Below, piece after piece: positions 1 through 9,337 of a stretch of DNA of 64,000 nucleotides. Made by a program: the position numbers and the translations under genes. Each line of letters starts with the position of its first letter. The stretch's first letter is position 1. The notes beneath the pieces were generated by a model. The model saw only the letters and a program-made list of their open reading frames with translations, had not been told where the DNA came from and did no database searches. Origin of the DNA: Rivularia sp. PCC 7116. Lineage in GTDB: Bacteria; Cyanobacteriota; Cyanobacteriia; Cyanobacteriales; Nostocaceae. The stretch spans positions 1,488,001 through 1,552,000 of the forward strand of contig NC_019678.1 in NCBI RefSeq assembly GCF_000316665.1, written 5' to 3'.

Positions 1-1
1 T

Positions 2-1234
2 GCTGAATTGGCTACTTTGCGCGGTCGTGTAGATGCACTCGAAGCAAGTACTGCTCAATTAGAAGCAAATCAGTTTTCTACCACAACTAAACTAAAAGGG
101 CGAGCGATATTTAACATATCCAATGCTTTTGGCGACGAACAAGCAGATATCAATAATAATCCAAATGATAATCCCGACCTTGATAGCAATACAACTTTTA
201 CTAACCGCGTTCGATTAGAGTTACTTAGTAGTTTTACTGGGACTGATGAGCTACAAGTTCGTTTGAATGCTGGCAATATCACTAGGTACAATCGAGGACC
301 TTTTCTAGACGGTGTTACGGGTACCGATATGACTCGCCTTTCCTTCGACAATGTTTTTGGGGAATCTGACAACGATGTTGGTCTCGATAAACTTAACTAT
401 GGCTTCAATTTAGGAAAAGCACTACGGGTAAAAGTTGACGCTACCAACGCCGAATTATTTAAAAACGTCAACACCTTCAATCCCAACTTTGAAGATAGTG
501 GCACGGGTTCAATATCTCGCTACGGACGTTTTAGTCCGATTTATCGTCAAGGTGCTGGTGGTGCTGGCGTAACCGTAACTGCTAATCCCCGAGGAAAAAT
601 TAAATTGACAGGTGCTTATCTAGCACGCAGACCTAGCGATCCCGGAGACCCAAATGGAGTTTTCAACGGTGCCAATAGCGTTTTCGGTCAAGTAGACTTT
701 GAGCCTTCTAAATCTTTGAATCTTGGTTTTACTTTTGCTCGTACTTATCGTAATACTGGTGCAGGAAATAGAGTAAATTTGTTTAGAAGTACGGGCAGCA
801 GTTTTGCTAATCAACCCTTTGGAAACGTAGCTAGTACAGGCAATCATTACAGCGTACAAGCAAACTTTCGACCTGCTTCTAAAATAAGTGTCGGCGGTTG
901 GGCCGGTTATTCTACTATGGAAGCTTTAGCCGGAGCAAATGAAGGTGCGGCTGCAGAGGTATTTTACTGGGCTGCAAATTTAGGCATCAGAGACTTTGGT
1001 ACAAAAAATAGTCTTTTAGGTATTGTTTTTGGTCAACCGCCAAAAGTTACCGATAATGATATCAATGCTCGTGAAGATGTAGATACTTCATATCATTTAG
1101 AAGCTCTTTACAGGTTGCAATTAAGCGATAATGTTTCGGTAACACCGGGTTTACTGGTTATTTTTAATCCAGAACACAACAACGATAACGATACTGTTTA
1201 TGTCGGAACCTTGCGGACTACTTTCAGTTTCTAG
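2..1234 (+). CDS. SLH/OprB iron-uptake-type porin, 5' truncated by window edge
   Basis: Only the C-terminal part (about 410 residues) lies in the window; the reading frame is open to base 2, so the true start is upstream. It begins in the coiled-coil linker (AELATLRGRVDALE) that follows the SLH domain in this cyanobacterial family, then runs through the OprB-type beta-barrel and ends in Phe (TTFSF), the usual signature of an outer-membrane barrel. It is closely similar to the next gene, for example in the shared LLVIFNPEHNN segment near the C-terminus, so the two look like a tandem duplication. Family members are major outer-membrane channels for small solutes, and some are linked to inorganic iron uptake. 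The family is clear; the substrate is not. Confidence 0.88.
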   Translation, partial: AELATLRGRVDALEASTAQLEANQFSTTTKLKGRAIFNISNAFGDEQADINNNPNDNPDLDSNTTFTNRVRLELLSSFTGTDELQVRLNAGNITRYNRGPFLDGVTGTDMTRLSFDNVFGESDNDVGLDKLNYGFNLGKALRVKVDATNAELFKNVNTFNPNFEDSGTGSISRYGRFSPIYRQGAGGAGVTVTANPRGKIKLTGAYLARRPSDPGDPNGVFNGANSVFGQVDFEPSKSLNLGFTFARTYRNTGAGNRVNLFRSTGSSFANQPFGNVASTGNHYSVQANFRPASKISVGGWAGYSTMEALAGANEGAAAEVFYWAANLGIRDFGTKNSLLGIVFGQPPKVTDNDINAREDVDTSYHLEALYRLQLSDNVSVTPGLLVIFNPEHNNDNDTVYVGTLRTTFSF

Positions 1235-1270
1235 GATTATTGCTCCTTTAGATTGTTAATTAGTAAAAAA

Positions 1271-1297
1271 AGCCCGGTATCTTGAAGATACCGGGCT
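1271..1297 (+). terminator. Hairpin terminator after first porin
   Basis: Perfect 11-bp stem AGCCCGGTATC / GATACCGGGCT with a 5-nt loop, 36 bases after the porin stop. A run of A precedes it but only a weak T tract follows, so on the plus strand it may be leaky. It would work better for minus-strand transcription. Confidence 0.65.
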
Positions 1298-1625
1298 TCT
1301 AAATAGTTTCCTTACGCACTTATTTTTACTTTTAACTTCTTTTATCCTCAAATTATATGTAGTGTGATTTAGAATACCTAATACAATAAAAATATCTGCT
1401 ATAAAATTTAAACAATCATCCAACGTTAATATACTCACAATCTCTATTTTTCCTACGTCAAATAGATTAAAAAAAAAGAAATCTGAGAAAAGTGTATTAG
1501 TTGACTTGTTTTAACCACTATTAATGACTTTAAATTTAACACAACAGCAACTAGTAAATATTCGTAAAAGAAAAAACGAATAATTTGGTGGTGGCTAAAA
1601 CGGTAGGTGTGAGTGAGAGAAAAAA
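1298..1625. other. Intergenic region between tandem porins
   Basis: AT-rich DNA between the two porin genes. It must hold the second porin's promoter and leader. The purine-rich GTGAGTGAGAGA just before the ATG at 1626 can serve as ribosome binding site. I see no gene; the 60-codon minus-strand frame here resembles nothing known. Confidence 0.5.
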
Positions 1626-3203
1626 ATGACAAAGCTTTTCTGGAACGTTTTCAAGTTGAGTCCAGTGGTTCTTGCTGCAACATTTTTCGCTGCTAACAGC
1701 GCATTCGCTGGTGAAGCAACCGAAAAAAACACTTCTGTTGCTGAGCTATCTGAAGAATCTAACATTGGTCAGGTAACATCCGTTTCCCAGTTTACCGACG
1801 TACAGCCCACCGATTGGGCATTCCAAGCACTGCAATCTTTGGTTGAGCGTTACGGTTGTATTGCTGGTTATCCCAACAGCACCTTCCGTGGCAATCGTGC
1901 TTTAACTCGTTACGAATTTGCTGCTGGTTTGAACGCTTGCTTGGATCGCGTTAACGAATTGATTGCGATCGCAACCGAGCAAGTTAATTCTGGTGACTTA
2001 AATACATTGAAGCGCTTGCAAGAAGAGTATGCTGCTGAATTAGCGACTCTACGCGGACGTGTAGATGGTTTAGAATTCCGCGCTGCTGAATTAGAAAGCA
2101 ACCAGTTTTCTACTACTGCTAAGTTGAAAGGTGAAGCAATCTTTGCTGTATCTGGTGCTTTTGGTGATGAGAAAGTTGGCGGCGGAGACATCGATGAAAA
2201 CGTAATCTTAACCAACAGAGTTCGCTTAACCTTTGATAGCAGTTTCACTGGTAAGGATAAGTTAAGAGTTCGTTTGCAGGCTCGCAATACTCCTGGATTT
2301 GACGATATCACAGGCACCAGAATGGCTCGTTTGGGCTTTGAAGGTAGCAACGAAAACAATGTTGACCTCACCGAATTAAACTACACCTTCAAGCCTGCGA
2401 AAGGAGTAATGGTTAAGATTGATGCAAATGAAGCCGATCTTAACGATAACGTCAACGTGTTCAACCCGTTGTTTAAGAGCAGTGGTGGTGGTGCTATCTC
2501 TCGTTACGGACGTTTCAACCCCATTTACCGCGCTGCGAGCGGTGACGCTGGTGTAACAGCTACCTTGGGTGGTAAGAAATCTCCGATCAAATTGACTGGA
2601 GCTTATACTTCTGGCAATCCTACCAAAACCGATAGTGGCTTTTTCAATGGCGATAATGCCTTCTTAGGTCAGGTCGAATTGAAACCTATGAAATCTTTGA
2701 ATCTAGGTTTGACCTACGTGCGTCGTTTTGATAGTGGTAGTGCCAACGTTACTGGTAGCACCGGTAGTAGCTTGGCTAGAAGACCTTTTGGTAGTGGTGT
2801 TGCAACTAAATCCAATCACTACGGTGTACAAGCAGCTTTAAAACTCAATAAAAAGACAACTCTTGCTGGTTGGTATGGTTTTGTTGATGCTGATGAATTT
2901 AATGGTGCTGGAGATTCTGAAGTTCAGTACTGGGCTGCGACACTCGGCATGAAAGACTTTGGTTCTAAGGGTAATACTTTGGGTCTAATCTTCGGTCAGC
3001 CACCAAAATTAACTAAAATCAGTGGTTTTGCGAGTGGTACTGAAGACCAAGATACTTCTTACCACTTAGAAGGTCTTTACAAGATGAAGCTTAACGACAA
3101 TATTGCCGTTACTCCTGGCTTGTTAGTAATCTTCAACCCCGAACACAACAACAATAACGACACCGTTTACGTTGGTACATTACGTACAACCTTCAAATTC
3201 TAA
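1626..3203 (+). CDS. SLH/OprB iron-uptake-type porin
   Basis: Complete 525-residue outer-membrane porin. Residues 1-28 are a Sec signal peptide ending SAFA. An SLH domain (about 52-112, VSQFTDVQPTDWAFQALQSL) binds the peptidoglycan-linked layer. A short coiled coil (about 125-160) joins it to an OprB-type beta-barrel (about 162-525) ending in Phe. This is the standard architecture of cyanobacterial SomA-like/iron uptake porins, which let small solutes, inorganic iron among them, cross the outer membrane. It follows a truncated paralogue by about 390 bp and ends in a strong terminator. A HIP1 site lies inside the gene. The exact substrate is inferred from the family only. Confidence 0.92.
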   Translation: MTKLFWNVFKLSPVVLAATFFAANSAFAGEATEKNTSVAELSEESNIGQVTSVSQFTDVQPTDWAFQALQSLVERYGCIAGYPNSTFRGNRALTRYEFAAGLNACLDRVNELIAIATEQVNSGDLNTLKRLQEEYAAELATLRGRVDGLEFRAAELESNQFSTTAKLKGEAIFAVSGAFGDEKVGGGDIDENVILTNRVRLTFDSSFTGKDKLRVRLQARNTPGFDDITGTRMARLGFEGSNENNVDLTELNYTFKPAKGVMVKIDANEADLNDNVNVFNPLFKSSGGGAISRYGRFNPIYRAASGDAGVTATLGGKKSPIKLTGAYTSGNPTKTDSGFFNGDNAFLGQVELKPMKSLNLGLTYVRRFDSGSANVTGSTGSSLARRPFGSGVATKSNHYGVQAALKLNKKTTLAGWYGFVDADEFNGAGDSEVQYWAATLGMKDFGSKGNTLGLIFGQPPKLTKISGFASGTEDQDTSYHLEGLYKMKLNDNIAVTPGLLVIFNPEHNNNNDTVYVGTLRTTFKF

Positions 3204-3283
3204 ATCTGTTGAATTAGAGCGGTATATTGGACAGGTATAAATGCCTGTCCTACAAAAATTTTAATGTTTTTGATGTTTTTTGC

Positions 3284-3307
3284 AAACCTGCTACCAGCAG
3301 GTTTTTT
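3284..3307 (+). terminator. Rho-independent terminator of porin gene
   Basis: Stem AACCTGCT / AGCAGGTT with a 3-nt loop, followed at once by a six-T run. A second hairpin (GGACAGG / CCTGTCC, 3229-3250) precedes it. Together they are a convincing terminator about 80 bases past the stop. Confidence 0.88.
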
Positions 3308-3377
3308 AATATTTTCGATCTGTTAGATTTATGTAGCGCAGGGTATCGTAGATGCCTTCAGATTTAACAATTACAGA

Positions 3378-3614
3378 TTAAGAATTATCCGCAGGTGGTC
3401 TATCATTACTCCAAGCCCACCATACATAAGAGCAGTTACAGTAATAAAATTCTTGCCATTTACGACGATATCCTTCTGTAACTACAGGGGAACGTCTATT
3501 TATCCAAACTCTTTCAGCCTCACGACTTGTTGAACCACACTTAGGACAGCAAAATTCTAAAGCATGAGTAGCTTGATTTGTCCATTGAGGAGCTACAGGA
3601 GCAAAAGCATCCAT
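3378..3614 (-). CDS. Small zinc-ribbon protein, function unknown
   Basis: A 78-residue protein with CCPKCGS and, about 35 residues later, YYCNCSYVWW. These two Cys pairs fit a single zinc ribbon, close in layout to the Ogr/Delta-type fold of phage regulators, though I cannot show homology. The C-terminus is aromatic and polar (WWAWSNDRPPADNS). It is a lone gene convergent with the porin. The ATG at 3614 is the only sensible start. The ribbon suggests nucleic-acid or protein binding; no more specific role can be given. Confidence 0.6.
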   Translation of the reverse strand: MDAFAPVAPQWTNQATHALEFCCPKCGSTSREAERVWINRRSPVVTEGYRRKWQEFYYCNCSYVWWAWSNDRPPADNS

Positions 3615-3639
3615 AAAAATTAATATGACGGTAAGTATT

Positions 3640-3674
3640 GGACTTTGGGCATCGGGAATTGGGCGTTGGGAAGC
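3640..3674. repeat. STRR heptamer repeat
   Basis: Degenerate tandem heptamers of the TTGGGCA/TTGGGAA type. The inverted form (CGATGCCCAATGCCCT, 3858-3873) lies just upstream of the DUF3318 start, so the two copies could pair across the intergenic region. Such short tandem repeats are typical of heterocystous cyanobacteria. Confidence 0.6.
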
Positions 3675-3890
3675 CGGTAATTTTACTTTACTATTTCACG
3701 TTATGTATTTTCAGATAAGGTAAGAAAAATTAGCAACTCACAAATTGCATACTTCTTGAGAATTTGTAGTGGTTTGAGATTGCCACTTAAGCTTTCAATA
3801 ATTCAAAATAAGTTATCACTTGCATTTTCTATAAGTAAATATCTATTCCCAATTCTCGATGCCCAATGCCCTATTCTAAAAACAAAAATT

Positions 3891-4493
3891 ATGGAGCCAA
3901 AGGTAGAAATTCGTTATTTGTCAGATTTGATGCCTGCTTCAGCTAGGGGTTCGGTAAAAATAATTAGTAAACCGGAGCAAACAAAGGTAATTGATGCATC
4001 GTTCCCATTACCTTGGCATCGAGAAAGACCAATCTATATTAACTTTGATTTGTGGCACAATCTGGCAAAACAACAACGAAATTTATTGCTGTTGCGTACC
4101 GTTAGCTGGTTAACGGGGGTAGAGTGGTTTAAGCCAAGTATATATCAAGGTGTGGCGTTAGTTGGACTTTTTGGTGGTTTGATAGAATCGGCTCAAGGTG
4201 ACGCAGTGGGAGTTGTTGCAGCTGCTGGATTAAGTGCGATCGCTATTCTGCGTTGGTATCGTACTAATCGTTCTCAAGAGTCGGAAATTGCTGCCGATAT
4301 TGCTGCTATTCGTTTAGTGCAGCGACGAGGTTATAGCGAAACCGAAGCAGCAGAACATCTTCTAAAAGCAATTGAAGCTGTTGCAAAAATCGAAAAGCGT
4401 TCCACTTTAAATTTTATCGACTTAATTCGTACTCAAAATTTGCGAACAATAGCAGGTTTTTCGGAAGTAGGAATAGGGAGTAGGTTGGGTTAG
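3891..4493 (+). CDS. DUF3318 family membrane protein
   Basis: A 200-residue cyanobacterial protein. The frame is open from 3756, but its first 45 codons run through heptamer repeat DNA; the conserved family start is MEPKVEIRYLSDLMPASARG, giving ATG at 3891. Conserved blocks are the N-terminal DLMPASARG, PIYINFDLW and LLRTVSWLTGVEWF, followed by one or two hydrophobic helices (about residues 90-125) and a helical cytoplasmic tail. Function is unknown in the family. The last codons and the TAG stop lie inside the left end of a palindromic element, so the C-terminal residues (VGIGSRLG) are probably repeat-derived. Confidence 0.78.
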   Translation: MEPKVEIRYLSDLMPASARGSVKIISKPEQTKVIDASFPLPWHRERPIYINFDLWHNLAKQQRNLLLLRTVSWLTGVEWFKPSIYQGVALVGLFGGLIESAQGDAVGVVAAAGLSAIAILRWYRTNRSQESEIAADIAAIRLVQRRGYSETEAAEHLLKAIEAVAKIEKRSTLNFIDLIRTQNLRTIAGFSEVGIGSRLG

Positions 4494-4656
4494 ACACGAA
4501 AAAATTGGTGATACAACAAGAAAATATATTTATCGTGTCGTAACCCAACATCATGATTGTGGAGTCATTACATACCAGCAATGCAATGTTGGGTTACGAC
4601 GCTTAGTAAATTATTCGTTGCTTGTTCAATATTTTTGTGCGTCTAACCCAACCTAC
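4480..4656. repeat. MITE-like palindromic element
   Basis: About 177 bp with imperfect 26-bp inverted ends starting GTAGGTTGGGTTAGAC. A second, inner inverted repeat (GTCGTAACCCAACAT at 4537-4551 against ATGTTGGGTTACGAC at 4586-4600) nests inside. No coding capacity. It resembles the GGTTGGGTTA palindromes scattered through cyanobacterial genomes. The left end carries the stop codon of the DUF3318 gene. Confidence 0.75.
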
Positions 4657-4659
4657 CAG

Positions 4660-4703
4660 CTTCCCTCTCCTTAGTAAGGAGAGGGATTGAGGGTGAGGTT
4701 TCA
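4660..4703. repeat. CCCTCTCCTTA palindromic repeat, copy 1
   Basis: Contains CCCTCTCCTTAGTAAGGAGA, a near-perfect palindrome, then GGGTGAGGTTTC. The same motif recurs near 31976-32030 and 35234-35298, in each case beside GGTGAGGTT, so it is a dispersed intergenic family. Confidence 0.7.
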
Positions 4704-4750
4704 TTTTATATTTAATTACGCCTACCTACTTACCAATTACCAATTACAAT

Positions 4751-6490
4751 TTACTTACAGTGAAAAAGCTTATACTCGTAACCGTCAATACTTGGTAAAG
4801 CTCGATCGTCTGCAATACAGTTATTAACTTCTGCTGGTGCATGAAAGTTTACCAGCCATAAATCAATTGGTCGTGATAATGTTTTTAATGTATTTTGTAA
4901 AGTAATTGTAGGGACTTTTCTATCTTTATCTTGATGAGCTAGTAAAAATTTTGGGTTTTTATTTAAATTTCGATTTAAATTTTGATTTAAATTTTGATTG
5001 AAAAATTCAAGCTTAAATTCTCTAGCGACTCCAATCATTTCCCCTATTTGAACGTGGGTTTTTTGGGTAGTAGTGATAAGTACTGGGTTTTGGGAGGTTT
5101 TTTCGATTAATTTTACAAATAAATCTGGACGATAATATTTTTGATATCCCAAATTGCCAACGACGGTAATTGAACTAATCAATCCCATTAGTAAAATTAT
5201 CGCTACCGTTTGTTTACCCGTAAATCCCCATTTAATCTTTTCTGCGCTTTTAGTATCCCAAATTGCTGCTAAAATCGCTCCCACTAAAACTATTACTGCG
5301 GGAAAATAAACAAAGTTGTATCTAGCACCGCGTGTTAAGTCAATTCCTAGAAAATAAGTAAATATAAAAAATAAAATAATTGCTCCCAAAATAAAGCTGG
5401 ATAATGCTCTAATCATTAACTGATTTTGCGACTTGGATAGCTGAATATAACCGCGAATCAAAATCGGTATTAACCAAACAAAGAAAATAATCATCACCAA
5501 TCCAGAAGCAATCACCACCGCTAATTGAGATGCTTCAACTGGTAATAAAGAAATCATTGTAATCCAAGCGGCTATTGCTTGAAAAATCGGACTAATCCAC
5601 GCAAATCCAACACGCTCTCCTTGAATCCAATCTGTTAAATCATCACCGTAGCTGTTGCTAATAAATATTGGCACCCATACTAACCCAGAGATAAATGTAC
5701 CAAGAGCAACTGCATAAATTCGTTTCCACGGAGAAATAAGTAAATTCAAACTATGCTTTTCAACTAATGCATTCTTGTTTCTCCACTCTTGCCATATCGT
5801 CAACATTAAAACAAAAACTTCTGCACAAAGAGTAAGAGCAAAAAAGTAATGAGTGGCAATACCTAAAGCGTTAACTATCACCCAAAAAAGTGCGATATGA
5901 ATCGGTAATTGAGTGCGGTTATTAATATGACGTAAGGCAACAATTAAACAAGCCAGACTTGCTATTACCCATAAAATAGCTAAAGTATAGTGACGAGCTT
6001 CTTGGGCTAAAAAAATACCAAACGGCGATACTGCCATCATTGCAGCAGCTAAATGACTTATCAAACGGGAACGAAATGCCAACCAGCTAAAGCCAAATAT
6101 TGCTGGAATTGATAATCCACCGAATATTGCAGCAAGTAAGCGGGCACCCCATACAGAAACTAACCCTGCATTTGTGGGAAATAACTTTAACCACAAATGA
6201 GTCAAGACAAAATATATTGGCGGATGGTTACTTTCACTAAATAAATTAATTAAAACATTCCTGAGTGCAGCATCGGGATTTGGTTGGAGCGGTTGCAATA
6301 AAGTATCAATAGTAATAGCTTGGTCTAAAGGTACTCCTAAAAAACTATTACCCAAACTAAATACTAAAGTCGAAAATTCATCAGTCCAAGGAGATTTACC
6401 AGACAAATTAGTCAAACGTAAACTAATTCCGATGACTAGCCAAGCCAGAAGCAATAAAACGTGAAACCATCGGGAATATATGCGAGCCAT
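4751..6490 (-). CDS. GT39/PMT-family membrane glycosyltransferase
   Basis: A 579-residue integral membrane protein with many predicted helices. The Asp-Glu pair of the first large loop (SPWTDEFSTLVF, residues 37-38) is the catalytic and metal-binding signature of GT39 (PMT/ArnT-like) enzymes, which transfer a sugar from a polyprenyl-phosphate carrier to protein, lipid or polysaccharide on the outer face of the membrane. It lies 85 bp downstream of a polyprenyl-phosphate sugar synthase fused to GtrA, its logical donor supplier; the two are likely one transcription unit. Residues about 493-508 hold an in-frame repeat (NQNLNQNLNRNLNK) encoded by near-identical 12-bp units, a possible slippage site. 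Acceptor unknown. Confidence 0.82.
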   Translation of the reverse strand: MARIYSRWFHVLLLLAWLVIGISLRLTNLSGKSPWTDEFSTLVFSLGNSFLGVPLDQAITIDTLLQPLQPNPDAALRNVLINLFSESNHPPIYFVLTHLWLKLFPTNAGLVSVWGARLLAAIFGGLSIPAIFGFSWLAFRSRLISHLAAAMMAVSPFGIFLAQEARHYTLAILWVIASLACLIVALRHINNRTQLPIHIALFWVIVNALGIATHYFFALTLCAEVFVLMLTIWQEWRNKNALVEKHSLNLLISPWKRIYAVALGTFISGLVWVPIFISNSYGDDLTDWIQGERVGFAWISPIFQAIAAWITMISLLPVEASQLAVVIASGLVMIIFFVWLIPILIRGYIQLSKSQNQLMIRALSSFILGAIILFFIFTYFLGIDLTRGARYNFVYFPAVIVLVGAILAAIWDTKSAEKIKWGFTGKQTVAIILLMGLISSITVVGNLGYQKYYRPDLFVKLIEKTSQNPVLITTTQKTHVQIGEMIGVAREFKLEFFNQNLNQNLNRNLNKNPKFLLAHQDKDRKVPTITLQNTLKTLSRPIDLWLVNFHAPAEVNNCIADDRALPSIDGYEYKLFHCK

Positions 6491-6575
6491 AGCTAACCAT
6501 CAACTCATCTTAATCGACAGTAGACGCATTTATATTACTAAAGTTCGCATTACGAAATCATATAACCATTTGAAA

Positions 6576-7817
6576 TTACTTGACTTGCGTTACTCGCCAA
6601 CTTAGTTTCAGATTCACCCAAAAATTCCATACGGTAGCTACAGCAATCGCAATTAGATTTGCAATATAACGATTAGAAATAACAAAATTAAATACTAAAT
6701 TCAACACCAACACATTTATTGCTAATCCTGCCAAACAAATAATATTAAATTTCAAGAATCGCTTCAAACGTTGTTTGAGTCCTTTTTGTTGCATGGCGAC
6801 ATCAGCAAAAGTCCAAGCGTCATTCCACAAGAAATTATTTAAAATAGCAATTTCTCCCGCAATAATTTTACTGCGAGTTAAAGGCAAAGCTAAAGTATTA
6901 GGGTCGCTGAGTAAGTAAAGAATTGTCATATCTACAAATACCCCGCTTAAACCCACCAAACCGAAACGAATAAATTTACCAATGGGAAAACCCCAACGCT
7001 GGCTCAATTGTTCTACCTTTTGCGAAGAAAAACGCAGCCTTAATAGGTGACGAATATAGTCAAGATAATGCTTCCAACTCACTTTACTTTCTCCATCTTG
7101 ACGCTCGCAAAATACATAACCAACTTCAGCGATTTCGTCTACTTTTCCTCTTCCCAAAACTTCTAACAGAATTTTGTAGCCTATAGGATTAAAAATTGTA
7201 TCTTCTATGCAGCTACGATGCACCATAAAATAACCGCTCATCGGATCGGAAACTCTACCCGTGACTCGCGGTAATATAATCAACCCTAACAATTGAGCGC
7301 CGCGAGATAATAAACGTCGAATAAAACTCCAGCTACTTACACCACCACCATTCACATGACGACTGGCAACGGCTAAATCTGCTTTTTTTTGAATGGCATT
7401 TAATAATTGCAACAATATGTGGGGTGGATGCTGCAAATCTCCATCGATTACACCTAATATTTGCCCTCTCGAATTTTGCCAGCCGCGAATTACCGCAGAA
7501 GAAAGCCCTCGTTCGTTTTCTCGTCGCATCACCTGTAACTGCGGGAATTCTGAAGTCATAGATAAAGCAACTTCCCAAGTACCATCCGGGCTATTATCAT
7601 CAACTATAATTAGCTCGTAATCTCCCGGTATATTTTCATCAAGCAAGCGAGTTAATGTCCTGACGATTTTATTTATATTACCGGCTTCAAGGTAAGTAGG
7701 AATAACCAATGAGAATAAAATGCTTTTATTGGTAATACCGGCTCTAAGCGGTAATCGGGGAATCCGTAACTCTCCGCTTGGCACTGATAAAAGATTCTTC
7801 GGTTTGATGATACTCAT
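6576..7817 (-). CDS. Polyprenyl-phosphate glycosyltransferase (DPM1-like) fused to GtrA
   Basis: A 413-residue bifunctional-looking protein. The N-terminal GT2 domain (about 35-265) has the SLVIPTYLEAGN nucleotide-binding strand, IVDDNSPDGT and the metal-binding DGD (125-127), as in dolichol-phosphate mannosyltransferases. The C-terminal part (about 285-410) is a four-helix GtrA domain thought to move lipid-linked sugar across the membrane. It is the first gene of a pair with the GT39 enzyme. Together they would make, flip and use a polyprenyl-phosphate sugar for glycosylation outside the cytoplasm. Sugar identity is not visible from the sequence. Confidence 0.87.
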   Translation of the reverse strand: MSIIKPKNLLSVPSGELRIPRLPLRAGITNKSILFSLVIPTYLEAGNINKIVRTLTRLLDENIPGDYELIIVDDNSPDGTWEVALSMTSEFPQLQVMRRENERGLSSAVIRGWQNSRGQILGVIDGDLQHPPHILLQLLNAIQKKADLAVASRHVNGGGVSSWSFIRRLLSRGAQLLGLIILPRVTGRVSDPMSGYFMVHRSCIEDTIFNPIGYKILLEVLGRGKVDEIAEVGYVFCERQDGESKVSWKHYLDYIRHLLRLRFSSQKVEQLSQRWGFPIGKFIRFGLVGLSGVFVDMTILYLLSDPNTLALPLTRSKIIAGEIAILNNFLWNDAWTFADVAMQQKGLKQRLKRFLKFNIICLAGLAINVLVLNLVFNFVISNRYIANLIAIAVATVWNFWVNLKLSWRVTQVK

Positions 7818-8003
7818 GAAGAAAAAGAATACGCTCGAAAAGTGCTTTTAGTTATTATGCTTGAAATTCACTTTTTTAAAATGAGTATTTTTGAAAGATC
7901 GAGAGTTCAGAGTTATGCGGTAATTTAGATTACAAATTGAAATAACCTGCAAAAATAATATATATCCCTAATTTGAGAATTACTATTGTTTCAACAAATT
8001 CCT

Positions 8004-9146
8004 ATGAAAATTCCTGTAAAAAATACGGTTGATGCAATTCTTGAACGTGCCGTCAGGGGCTACGATTTATCTCCCGCAGAAGGAATTACATTATTAGAAC
8101 AAACCGACAACAGCGTTATAGATGCTATTCATACAACAGCCGACAAACTCAGATTTTCTCAAGCCGGAGATACCGTCACCTATATAATCAATAGAAATAT
8201 TAATTTTACTAACATATGCGAGCAACACTGTAGCTTCTGTGCATTCAGGAGAGATGAAGGTGATGAAGGTGCTTTCTGGTTGGATTGGGGGCAAATTTTA
8301 GAAAAAACCACAGATGCAGTCAAACGTGGTGCAACTGAAATTTGTATGCAAGGCGGATTAAATCCCGAAGCAAAAATAGACGGCAAATCTTTAAATTACT
8401 ATCTCAAATTAGTAAAAACTATCAAACAAGAATTTCCTCAATTACATCTTCATGCTTTCTCTCCCCAAGAAATACAATTTATCGCCAGACTTGATGGACT
8501 AAGTTATGCACAAGTGATAGCCGCTTTACAAGAAGCTGGCGTGGGTTCCATGCCGGGAACAGCAGCAGAAGTATTAGATGATGAAGTCAGACGTATTCTT
8601 TGTCCCGAAAAAACCAACGCAGCAACTTGGTTAGAAATTGTTAGCACTGCCCATCAATTAGGTTTACCCACTACCAGCACCATGTTGTCGGGACATATTG
8701 AAACCGTAGAACAGCAAATTGGACATTTAGAAAAATTGCGATCGCTACAGCAAACTGCCGTAAATAAGGCTTATCCAGCTCGAATTACGGAGTTTATTTT
8801 ATTACCATTCGTCGGTCAAGAAGCGCCAAAACCCTTACGTAAACGTGTCGGACGCGACCAGCCACAGTTAGATTCATCACTATTACTTACCGCTGTAGCC
8901 AGAATTTATTTAGGGAATTGGATACCAAACCATCAACCGAGTTGGGTAAAACTAGGAATTGACGGAGCAGCAAAAGCTTTAAATTGTGGCTGTAACGACA
9001 TCGGCGGTACCTTAATGGAAGAGCATATCACCACAATGGCAGGTGCTGTAGGTGGTACCTGCATGGAAGTTGAAGCTTTAAAAACTACCATAGCTTCTTT
9101 AGGAAGACCTTATCAACAGCGCAATACGCTTTATGAAACAGTTTGA
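8004..9146 (+). CDS. cofH: FO synthase subunit 2 (CofH), radical SAM
   Basis: A 380-residue radical SAM enzyme. The cluster motif is CEQHCSFC (CX3CX2C; Cys72, 76 and 79), followed by the CofH-typical [17 protein letters not shown] and [13 protein letters not shown]. CofH joins the tyrosine-derived hydroxybenzyl group to 5-amino-6-ribitylaminouracil; CofG then closes the ring to make FO (8-hydroxy-5-deazaflavin), in cyanobacteria mainly a photolyase antenna. The open frame extends to a TTG at 7986, but ATG 8004 (MKIPVKNTV) is the better start. cofG is not in the window. It is divergent from the glycosyltransferase pair. Confidence 0.93.
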   Translation: MKIPVKNTVDAILERAVRGYDLSPAEGITLLEQTDNSVIDAIHTTADKLRFSQAGDTVTYIINRNINFTNICEQHCSFCAFRRDEGDEGAFWLDWGQILEKTTDAVKRGATEICMQGGLNPEAKIDGKSLNYYLKLVKTIKQEFPQLHLHAFSPQEIQFIARLDGLSYAQVIAALQEAGVGSMPGTAAEVLDDEVRRILCPEKTNAATWLEIVSTAHQLGLPTTSTMLSGHIETVEQQIGHLEKLRSLQQTAVNKAYPARITEFILLPFVGQEAPKPLRKRVGRDQPQLDSSLLLTAVARIYLGNWIPNHQPSWVKLGIDGAAKALNCGCNDIGGTLMEEHITTMAGAVGGTCMEVEALKTTIASLGRPYQQRNTLYETV

Positions 9147-9147
9147 A

Positions 9148-9190
9148 GGGAATAGAGAATAGGGGATGGGGAATTGGGCATGGGGCATAG
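9148..9190. repeat. STRR heptamer repeat
   Basis: Degenerate GGGAATA/GGGCATG heptamers directly after the cofH stop. Same family as the repeats near 24990, 37000, 41480 and 62950. Confidence 0.6.
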
Positions 9191-9337
9191 AGAAGATAAT
9201 TCTAGATTTTAGGATGAGCAATTTGCAAGGTAATCGGTAACTGTTCGCTGCTTAACGCTTCTTCAAGAAAGATCCCTAGGATACAAATACAAGATACGAT
9301 GGACGTTGATTTAAGTATTTGTTCACAAACAATGCAT

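Noticed and set aside
1256-1438. 60-codon minus-strand frame in the porin intergenic region
   Set aside because: It overlaps a terminator hairpin and an AT-rich leader and resembles no protein.
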